64,000 bases of DNA from Liquidambar formosana. Its lineage: Eukaryota; Streptophyta; Magnoliopsida; Saxifragales; Altingiaceae. The translations under genes were made by a program, and so were the position numbers. The stretch is from contig CM077832.1 in NCBI GenBank assembly GCA_039720395.1, forward strand, positions 13,582,966-13,646,965, in the 5' to 3' direction. This document shows, piece by piece, positions 57,500-64,000 of the stretch (position 1 is the stretch's first letter; each line of letters begins with the position of its first letter). The notes under the pieces are model-generated. The model did no database searches and was not told the origin of the DNA. It saw only the letters and a list, made by a program, of their open reading frames with translations.

Positions 57500-57830
57500 T
57501 TAGGTGAGACTTTGTTGTGAACCCATTCTTAGGTTCAGTGTGCTTAAGCCATTTATTAGGTGAGACTTATGCCCATTCTTAGGCAATTTTGCTTGGACCC
57601 GTTCTTGGGCAAGACTTTGTTTTTAACCCATTCTTAGGTTTAGCGTGCTCAAGCCATTTATTAGGTGAGACTTGTGCCCATTCTTAGGCAATTTTGCTTG
57701 GACCCGTTATTGGGCAAGACTTTGTTTTTAACCCATTCTTAGGTTTAGCGTGCTCAAGCCATTTATTAGGTGAGACTTGTGCCCATTCTTGGGCAATTTC
57801 TGACTTCGACTCGTTGCTGGGGAAAATACC
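57500..57830 (-). repeat. 105-bp tandem array in element B
   Basis: About three copies of a 105-bp unit contain GCCCATTCTTAGGCAATTT and AACCCATTCTTAGGTT (plus strand). It sits between the pol stop and the antisense gene stop, as in element A. Confidence 0.85.
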
Positions 57831-57918
57831 TTTAGTTCGAATGATAAACAAGCGATGACGTTCCTGAATAACCTCTGAACTTGTATTGAATAATCATTGA
57901 ATGTAATTACAACTTTGG

Positions 57919-60900
57919 CTATCGGTAAAACAATCTTAGATTAGCTATATTAACTGATCTCGGGAGTTCTTGTCCAGTCTCCAAGCTTTTTAGTCTGTAC
58001 GAACCTGTTCCCCCGACGTGGATGACCTCGTAAGGACCTTCCCATTTTGCCCCGAGCTTCCCATCAGTAGGATTTCTAGTTCCGGCGTTGACTTGCCTGA
58101 GTACCAATTCTCCAATATTGAACTCCCTTGACTTTATTCTTCGGTTGTAATATTTTTTCAGCTCTTGTTGGTGAGATGCCATTTTAATTCGAGCCCTTTC
58201 TCTTCTTTCTTCTGCTAAATCCAGATCTTGAGACAGAGTCTGATCATTTGTTGTCGCGTCATAAGATTCGGTTCTGAGACCTGGTAAACCCAACTCTGTT
58301 GGTATAACTGCCTCCATTCCATAGGTCATGGAAAATGGAGTTTCTCCAGTGGACCTCCTTGGAGTAGTTCGATATGCCCATAGTACGGAATGCAGCTCGT
58401 CAGGCCAAGACCCTTTCATATTGTCTAGCCTCCTTTTTATCCCTGCGACTATAATCTTGTTGGTTGCCTCTGCCTGACCATTGCACCGCGGGTAACTCGG
58501 ATTAGAATACCACCACTGAATTCCCTGTTCTGCGTTGAATTCCCGAGTTCTTTTACTGTCGAACTGAGTTCCGTTATCCGATACGAAGGCTCTCGGGATC
58601 CCGAAGCGTGTGATAATATTTTCCCACAGGAACTTGATAATGTCTGAATCTTTAATCGATGCGAGCGCGATGGCCTCTACCCATTTGGTAAAATAATCAG
58701 TTGCAATGAACAAGTACTTCCTATTCCCCGAGGCTGTGGGCAGTGAACCCACAAGATCTAACCCCCACTGTGCGAAAGGCCATGGACTGGATATGGGATG
58801 CAACTCCTGAGTAGGCTGGTGTATCTTGTCAGCAAACATCTGGCACTTCGGGCACTTCCTCACATACCTGATAGCATCCTTCTGCATGTACGGCCACCAG
58901 TAGCCCCGAGTGTTTGCCCTATGGGCGAGTGATCTTCCTCCTGCATGACCCCCACATGACCCCTCGTGGAGTTCAGCCAGCAGGTCCAACACTTGGTCTG
59001 GATGTACGCACTTCAGGTATGGTCCTGTATAAGATCTTTTGTAGAGAGAGCCCGACGGAGATAACCAAAAACGAGCTGACTTAGCGCGAATTCGGTGACC
59101 CTGATTGCGGTCCTCGGGTAGTTCATCCCTCTGTAGATATGCAATTATCTCGTCCATCCAGCTCGGTGTCGAAGATTGAATGTCCGAAATGAGCTCTTCT
59201 GTCCCGATGCTGGGCTCTTGCAAGACTTCAACATTTATGGTTCGAGGGGTATCTGTTTCCATCGCTGCAGCCAGGGCAGCCAACCCATCTGCATGTCTAT
59301 TCTGATCCCTCACAAAGCGTTTGAACTCTACGCTGGTGAATTTCGCAGCTGATTCCCATACCTTGTGCATGTATGCAGCCATTCTCTCATCTTTGGCTTC
59401 ATATTCTTTATTCAGCTGGTTAACCACTAGCCTGGAGTCACTGTATACTGTCAACTCTTTTACCCCCATTGCTTGGGCCATCCCAAGTCCTGCCACAACT
59501 GCCTCATACTCTGCTTCATTGTTTGAGGCTGGGAACATAAGCCTAACTGCTTGCTCGATGATTTCTCCTTCGGGATCTGTCAGCACAATTCCCAGACTTG
59601 CCCCTTTCGCATTGGATGCGCCATCCACTTTGAGCTCCCATATCTTCTTCTTCTCTGTGCTTATATTGTCTCTCCCCCCCAGTTCGGGCGGAGAGGATTT
59701 TAGTGCTATCTGTTCCGAACTGGAAGTAGGATCCGCGAACTCCGCAAGAAAATCAGCCATAATTTGCCCCTTAATGGCAGGTCGGGGCTTGAAGTGAATG
59801 TCGTAAGCGTTGAGTTCTACCCCCCATTTCGAGACTCGGCCTGACAAGTCAGCTCTGCGGAGGATATCTTTAAGGGGATAGTTTGTGAGGACAATGATAG
59901 GATGAGACTGAAAGTAGTGTTGGAGTTTTCTGGAGGCTGTGACAAGGGCTAGGATTAATTTTTCAAGGGGCAGATAACGGGTTTCAGCGTCTAATAGTGT
60001 CTTGCTAATATAATAGATTGGCGCTTGAGTAAGGTCGCGCTGGGCTAAAAGAACGCCACTGAGTGTATGAGCTGAAACAGCAAGATAGAGGTAAAGAGTT
60101 TCCCCGTGGTAAGGGTGGGTCAGGGTGGGGAGTGTTTCTAAATGAGCGACTAACTTTTGATAAGCTTCTTGGCATTCTGTGTTCCATTCCGAGTTAGTGC
60201 TCTTCTTCAGTATCTGAAAGAATGGGTGGCATTTGTCTGACGACCTCGAGATAAATCTACTGAGTGCTGCCACCATCCCGTTCAACTGTTGAACGTCCCT
60301 GACCGTTGTTGGAGTACGTAAGGTTCTTATCGCCTCAATCTTACTTGGATTTGCTTCGATCCCCCTTCTTGAGACTAAGTGACCCAGGAATTTTCCCGAG
60401 CCTATTCCAAATGAGCTCTTCTTTGCATTTAACTTCATCCCGTACTCCCTGAGTCGGGCGAAAGCCTCCGTTAGGTCTGCCAGGTGATCTCTCTCTGAGT
60501 TGCTTTTAACAATAGTGTCATCGACGTACGCCTCGAGGTTTTTGCCAATCAGTCCTTCAAACATCCTGCTAACAAGACGTTGATAGGTGGCCCCTGCATT
60601 CTTCAACCCGAATGGCATCACTTTGTAGCAGTACGTTCCTCTAGGAGTAATGAACCCCGTCTTATCTTGATCGTGTTCTGCCATAGGAATCTGATGGTAA
60701 CCCGAGTAGGCATCGAATATACTCAGTCTCTCATACCCCGAGATAGAGTCTATGAGTTGGTCAATCTTAGGCAAAGGGAAACTGTCCTTTGGGCACGCTT
60801 TATTGAGGTCTGTAAAATCGATACAGACTCGCCAGTCCCCTGTCTTTTTTCTTACACATACGGGATTGGCCAGCCAACTCGGGTACTTTACCTCTCTGAT

Positions 60901-61254
60901 GAACCCTGCTTTTAAAAGCTTTTCGACCTCGGCAGAAACTGTTTCGGCTCTATCGTCTAACAACCTTCGTTGTTTCTGAACCACTGGCTTGTAATTCGGG
61001 TTGACCTGCAACTCATGAGTGATAATTCTGGGATCAATTCCTGGCATTTCGTGGGATGACCAAGCAAATACATCAATGTTATTTTTCAAAAATTCAAACA
61101 GCTCTGCTGCGTCGGCTTCACTCAGTGACTTTCCTATCCAGAAGAACCTCTTTGGATCATCGGGATTGATTATCTTCTTCACTAGCTCCTCCCATGTTCT
61201 GTCTGCGGGTTCCAGAGCCGTTTCTTCTACTCTGGGCCACTCTCCCTTTCGTTG
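57919..61254 (-). CDS. Pol of element B: reverse transcriptase, two RNase H domains, integrase
   Basis: Open from the codon after an in-frame TAG (61257-61255) to the TAG at 57919. Numbering from 61182: RT about 90-270 with the catalytic YVDD at 219-222 and CIDFTDLNKACPKD; a Ty3-type RNase H (about 360-460) whose first catalytic aspartate is missing (LYLAVSAHT); then a second RNase H (about 515-640) with VDGAS, NNEAEYE, YSDS and RHADG. Integrase has an H-H-C-C zinc site (His739, His746, Cys777, Cys780) and the DDE core (Asp809, Asp869, Glu905). A short C-terminal domain (WEGPYEV) follows. A degenerate first RNase H with a second copy is a known Tat trait. No ATG is needed because the frame is continuous with the protease segment apart from the stop. 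Confidence 0.9.
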   Translation of the reverse strand, partial: QRKGEWPRVEETALEPADRTWEELVKKIINPDDPKRFFWIGKSLSEADAAELFEFLKNNIDVFAWSSHEMPGIDPRIITHELQVNPNYKPVVQKQRRLLDDRAETVSAEVEKLLKAGFIREVKYPSWLANPVCVRKKTGDWRVCIDFTDLNKACPKDSFPLPKIDQLIDSISGYERLSIFDAYSGYHQIPMAEHDQDKTGFITPRGTYCYKVMPFGLKNAGATYQRLVSRMFEGLIGKNLEAYVDDTIVKSNSERDHLADLTEAFARLREYGMKLNAKKSSFGIGSGKFLGHLVSRRGIEANPSKIEAIRTLRTPTTVRDVQQLNGMVAALSRFISRSSDKCHPFFQILKKSTNSEWNTECQEAYQKLVAHLETLPTLTHPYHGETLYLYLAVSAHTLSGVLLAQRDLTQAPIYYISKTLLDAETRYLPLEKLILALVTASRKLQHYFQSHPIIVLTNYPLKDILRRADLSGRVSKWGVELNAYDIHFKPRPAIKGQIMADFLAEFADPTSSSEQIALKSSPPELGGRDNISTEKKKIWELKVDGASNAKGASLGIVLTDPEGEIIEQAVRLMFPASNNEAEYEAVVAGLGMAQAMGVKELTVYSDSRLVVNQLNKEYEAKDERMAAYMHKVWESAAKFTSVEFKRFVRDQNRHADGLAALAAAMETDTPRTINVEVLQEPSIGTEELISDIQSSTPSWMDEIIAYLQRDELPEDRNQGHRIRAKSARFWLSPSGSLYKRSYTGPYLKCVHPDQVLDLLAELHEGSCGGHAGGRSLAHRANTRGYWWPYMQKDAIRYVRKCPKCQMFADKIHQPTQELHPISSPWPFAQWGLDLVGSLPTASGNRKYLFIATDYFTKWVEAIALASIKDSDIIKFLWENIITRFGIPRAFVSDNGTQFDSKRTREFNAEQGIQWWYSNPSYPRCNGQAEATNKIIVAGIKRRLDNMKGSWPDELHSVLWAYRTTPRRSTGETPFSMTYGMEAVIPTELGLPGLRTESYDATTNDQTLSQDLDLAEERRERARIKMASHQQELKKYYNRRIKSREFNIGELVLRQVNAGTRNPTDGKLGAKWEGPYEVIHVGGTGSYRLKSLETGQELPRSVNIANLRLFYR

Positions 61255-62130
61255 CTACAAGGGAACCTCATCAACCTTAGCTTTTTTCTTCTGCTCTGGC
61301 TCTTGCCTCGGGGCTTTAACTTTGCCAATTCCCGAGCTGGGAAGGCGCGGGACTCTGGACTTCAGTTTGTCCTCTGAGGGTACCGAGTGGCCCGCATACT
61401 CCGCCAGAAAACATTCCCTGGCTGCTGCCTGGTTTCCTTTTATCTCCATGATTCCTTCTGGGCTTGGGAACCTGATGGATTGGTGGTAGGAGGACGGGAC
61501 AGCCTTTATGGCATGAATCCAAGGTCGCCCGAGTATAACATTGTAAGCTGACCTCTCCTGGATTACCACAAATGTTTCCATGGATTGCACTGGCCCTGCC
61601 CGAACTGGGAGCGTTATCTGTCCCAATGGAAAAGTTATGTTGCCATTAAAAGCTTTCAAGCTGACGTGACAGGGCTTTAGGTCGGAGTCCTTAAGCCCGA
61701 GTTGGCTGAACAATTTTTGGAACATGACATTCACAGATGCCCTGTTATCCACATAGACTTTGCCCACATCATAGTTCCCTATGAGCATGCGAACAACCAG
61801 AGCATCGTTGTGCAGGCAGCGCACCGTTCCATCAGTCTCGACATCCCCAAAGAAAAGCAGTTTCTCTCCATTTTCACCCTCACTTTGAGGTAGTAGGACT
61901 GGCTCGTCTCCAATATCACTGACTTCGGCATCTTGACAAGCCATCCTATATTGCGCCCTGAGCTGGCTGGTTGACAGAGCAGTCTCCTCATATCCTCCGG
62001 TGATCATATCGATCCTCCCAAGGATCTTTGGTTGAGTGGACTGAGGAGCCCTATTCTCGGGTTTTTTCTGTTCGAATGGCTGTCCTTTGTCTTTTCGGGC
62101 TATAAATTCATCGAGCTTTCCTTCCTTGGC
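61255..62130 (-). CDS. Protease segment of element B, flanked by two in-frame TAG stops
   Basis: Same frame as gag and pol. ATG at 62007. An aspartic-protease-like domain follows: VYVDNRASVNVM at residues 84-95, then a hydrophobic strand and ILGRPWIH. In retropepsins the active site has Asp-Ser/Thr/Asn-Gly; here Arg stands where the glycine should be (residue 89), so this copy is probably inactive. A basic Lys/Arg-rich linker ends at TAG 61257-61255. Confidence 0.8.
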   Translation of the reverse strand, partial: AKEGKLDEFIARKDKGQPFEQKKPENRAPQSTQPKILGRIDMITGGYEETALSTSQLRAQYRMACQDAEVSDIGDEPVLLPQSEGENGEKLLFFGDVETDGTVRCLHNDALVVRMLIGNYDVGKVYVDNRASVNVMFQKLFSQLGLKDSDLKPCHVSLKAFNGNITFPLGQITLPVRAGPVQSMETFVVIQERSAYNVILGRPWIHAIKAVPSSYHQSIRFPSPEGIMEIKGNQAAARECFLAEYAGHSVPSEDKLKSRVPRLPSSGIGKVKAPRQEPEQKKKAKVDEVPL

Positions 62131-63651
62131 CTAAGCCTCGAGGTTGTATTTAAGAACCTTACAGTCCTCTGTCCTGTGGCCGTGATCCTTGTGGTAACTG
62201 CAAAACAGCTTTTTATTTCTCTTCTCGGGCTCCGCGAACATAGGTCGAGGTTTCTGGAAGAAGTCCTTGTTCTCCAGTGCCTTCATCAGCTTGTAGATGG
62301 GGAGAGTGAATATAGTGAAAATGGCCTGATTCGGATTGGTAGGCGGCCTTGATTTTTCTCCCCGGGGATTGTCTCTTTGTGGCCTAGAGTCCTTCTTTTT
62401 GTCATCTTTTTCGCTGGTTTTGGCAGACTGCGGGGTGTAGAAATCATCCAACTTCGAATAATTAGCTACAGTGGAGAGTAGCTTGGCTAAGTTTCTGGGG
62501 ACATTAACAGTGAGTTCCTTAAAAAGAGGTGATGGCTTCCTCAACCCAAGACGAAACAGATTCATTGCATTCTTCTCAATAGGATCGTCAATCTCATTGT
62601 AGACCTCCCAGAACCTCTGAGAGTATTCCCGAAGTCCTTCCCCATCTTTCTGTTTCAGCTCGTATAGGTTCTGCATGGTCCTCGGGAATTTGCAGCTAGT
62701 GATGAACCTCTTCTTGAACAGCTTGCTCAGTTCGTGCCAGCTGTCAATAGATTCGTCTGGGATCTTGGCCCACCACTTAAGAGCCACCTCCCCCAAACTC
62801 ATAGGAAATATCTTACAGAGGAAACCCTCATTTCCAGCATATAATGACATACGTTGCAAGTAATAATTCAAATGATAATCGGGATCTATTGAAAGAGAGT
62901 AAAGAGTAAAAGTTATCTCGGAATACCCTCGTGGGATTGGGACCCGTTGAATCCACCGTGTGAATGGACTTCGAGCCACAGCAACGCTCTCGGGCCTTTC
63001 TCCCCCTCTACTCTGGTTACCCCGGTGTCTCTTGCAGGCTTCTTCCTCGTTTCTTTCGTGTCTGGGTAACCGAGAGTGCTTTCTACTCGTCGTCCCCGTA
63101 CTTCTCTCCCCCCTTCTTTCAAGAGACCGAGACCTGTGATAGCGTCTCTCCTCTCTGTGAACTTCGTGCCCAGAATGCACGTGAGAATGAGGCCTTGGGT
63201 GGTCCTCATTCCACCTTCGTGCGAGATCTAAACGCCTTGAACTGCGCTCAGGGGATCTCTGAATCAACGCATGATGTTGTTCATCCCCCCTTCCTGAATG
63301 CCTCGGCTCTAGGCCAGTTAATCGTGGCTCTTCGTCGCGTCTGCTACGGTGGTGATGGTGAGAGGCCCCAGGCCTGGGTGAGCTCTCCTGGTGCCTAGTG
63401 CGACGGAGTGGACTGGTTTGGCTGGCCTCCTCAGCGACAACATTGACTCCCCGGGGGGCAAAAGTTCGCTGGAGGTAGCGGTGGTAATTTTGCTCTGCAG
63501 TTAGCTTTGCGAGCTGCGCCGATTGAATCTCCGATTGCATTGTTGCAATGAGTTCCACCACCGCCGCTGGGTTGGGGTTGTTGGTCACTGCCCTGTCAAA
63601 CGCAGCTTTAAGAACAGGCTGGTCATCCAGAGAATGTAGAACAGCGGACAT
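62131..63651 (-). CDS. Gag of element B
   Basis: Starts at the first ATG after the primer site (63651). It encodes a leader with LDDQPVLKAAFDRAVTNNP, a long Arg/His-rich region, the retrotransposon gag core (IPRGYSEITFTLYS, MSLGEVALKWWAKIP, LFKKRFITSCKFPRTM, REYSQRFWEVYNE) and a zinc-knuckle-like CSYHKDHGHRTEDC near the C-terminus. It ends at a TAG (62133-62131) beyond which the same frame stays open into the protease. A conserved stretch upstream of this ATG (TRSGTNFTRV) has a counterpart in element A, so translation may begin earlier at a non-ATG codon. Confidence 0.85.
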   Translation of the reverse strand: MSAVLHSLDDQPVLKAAFDRAVTNNPNPAAVVELIATMQSEIQSAQLAKLTAEQNYHRYLQRTFAPRGVNVVAEEASQTSPLRRTRHQESSPRPGASHHHHRSRRDEEPRLTGLEPRHSGRGDEQHHALIQRSPERSSRRLDLARRWNEDHPRPHSHVHSGHEVHREERRYHRSRSLERRGERSTGTTSRKHSRLPRHERNEEEACKRHRGNQSRGGERPESVAVARSPFTRWIQRVPIPRGYSEITFTLYSLSIDPDYHLNYYLQRMSLYAGNEGFLCKIFPMSLGEVALKWWAKIPDESIDSWHELSKLFKKRFITSCKFPRTMQNLYELKQKDGEGLREYSQRFWEVYNEIDDPIEKNAMNLFRLGLRKPSPLFKELTVNVPRNLAKLLSTVANYSKLDDFYTPQSAKTSEKDDKKKDSRPQRDNPRGEKSRPPTNPNQAIFTIFTLPIYKLMKALENKDFFQKPRPMFAEPEKRNKKLFCSYHKDHGHRTEDCKVLKYNLEA

Positions 63652-63855
63652 TTCAGGGGAGATTTGATGTTGCTGAATCGGAGGAAGCTGACTAGTTCCC
63701 ACCGCAGGTAATGGTGGGTTTGTCTGCGAAGGCTGGGTTTCTGCTCGCCTCCCAGCATCGCCTGTAATGGCTTGGTCTACGCGAGTAAAGTTCGTTCCAG
63801 ATCTGGTTTGCCCAAAGGTAGGCGGAGGTGGTGTAGCTATCTTGTCGCGATGGTT

Positions 63856-63873
63856 CCCACAGACGGCGCCAAA
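63856..63873 (-). promoter_or_regulatory. Primer binding site of element B
   Basis: On the minus strand the LTR end CCCCGTACA is followed by ATTTGGCGCCGTCTGTGG. TGGCGCCGT fits the 3' end of tRNA-Asp as used by Tat elements; later bases diverge. Confidence 0.75.
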
Positions 63874-63874
63874 T

Positions 63875-64000
63875 TGTACGGGGTAAAAATCTACACCCCG
63901 AACTACGTGTTGATGATGGAACTTGCTCCCTCGCCTGGACCGGGGAGAATGAGGCAAGGAAGAAGATGAATCTTCGAGAATTAGGGTACTGTAGCTTACC
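63875..64000 (-). repeat. 5' LTR of element B (partial)
   Basis: First 126 bases of the copy matching 52945-53070; four differences seen. The rest lies beyond the window. Confidence 0.88.

Larger units (their letters stand above)
52945..64000 (-). mobile_element. Element B: nearly complete Tat-lineage Ty3/gypsy retrotransposon (5' LTR cut by window end)
   Basis: On the minus strand: 5' LTR from 63875 to beyond the window, primer site, gag, protease, RT, Ty3-type RNase H, a second RNase H, integrase, tandem array, an antisense gene and the 3' LTR (52945-53555). A purine tract ATTTGGGGCAAAT precedes the 3' LTR. The second RNase H after a degenerate first one, the antisense gene and the primer site identify the Tat lineage. 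The 126 bases shared by the two LTRs within the window differ at 4 positions by eye, so it is moderately young. It lies about 1.7 kb upstream of the RLK-3 start codon. Confidence 0.92.

Noticed and set aside
59321..59797. 158-codon plus-strand frame within element B pol
   Set aside because: Antisense shadow of the RNase H region; no domain of its own and no conserved start.
63652..63957. N-terminal extension of gag into the LTR
   Set aside because: The first part crosses the LTR and the primer site, which cannot be a normal start of gag. The first ATG after the primer site is 63651.

Overview
The window is nuclear DNA from a flowering plant, most likely a eudicot. The evidence is spliced genes with GT-AG introns, a chloroplast CRM-domain splicing-factor gene, a cluster of plant-specific receptor kinases, and many plant-type LTR retrotransposons and MITEs. 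I cannot name the species from the sequence. All comparisons below were made by eye; no database was searched. || Layout. 1-1.8 kb: last exon of a sterol C-5(6) desaturase (+). 3.5-12.5 kb: an eight-exon CRM-domain gene of the CFM3 type (+), with a GC-AG intron and a 4-kb intron holding a hAT MITE, a truncated LINE and a three-LTR TRIM. 16.7-51.3 kb: a minus-strand tandem cluster of LRK10L-type receptor kinases. RLK-1 (16733-20123) is intact, 668 aa. RLK-2 (26777-29663) has an intact kinase but a broken ectodomain. A relic without a kinase exon lies at 31.4-32.1 kb. RLK-3 (35205-51266) reads in frame as 641 aa, but its first intron is about 13.2 kb. Each gene has the same three-exon plan: secreted cysteine-rich ectodomain, a 36-42 bp juxtamembrane exon, then TM plus kinase, all joined in phase 1. 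|| Mobile DNA. Element C (21949-26632) is a young non-autonomous LTR element just downstream of RLK-2. Element A (40543-49593) is an old deletion derivative of a Tat-lineage Ty3/gypsy element inside RLK-3 intron 1. It landed in a MITE. Its 3' LTR was later hit by an Ogre-like solo LTR, which was itself hit by a solo LTR of the element B family. Element B (52945 to beyond 64000, minus) is a nearly complete Tat-lineage element with gag, protease, RT, two RNase H domains and integrase. On the opposite strand it carries a long spliced antisense gene. Elements A, B and C each carry internal tandem repeats. || How it fits together. The receptor cluster appears to have grown by tandem duplication, with individual copies decaying or inflating through transposon insertion. 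The LTR elements show different ages: C youngest (about 2 differences in 394 bp between LTRs), B intermediate, A oldest.
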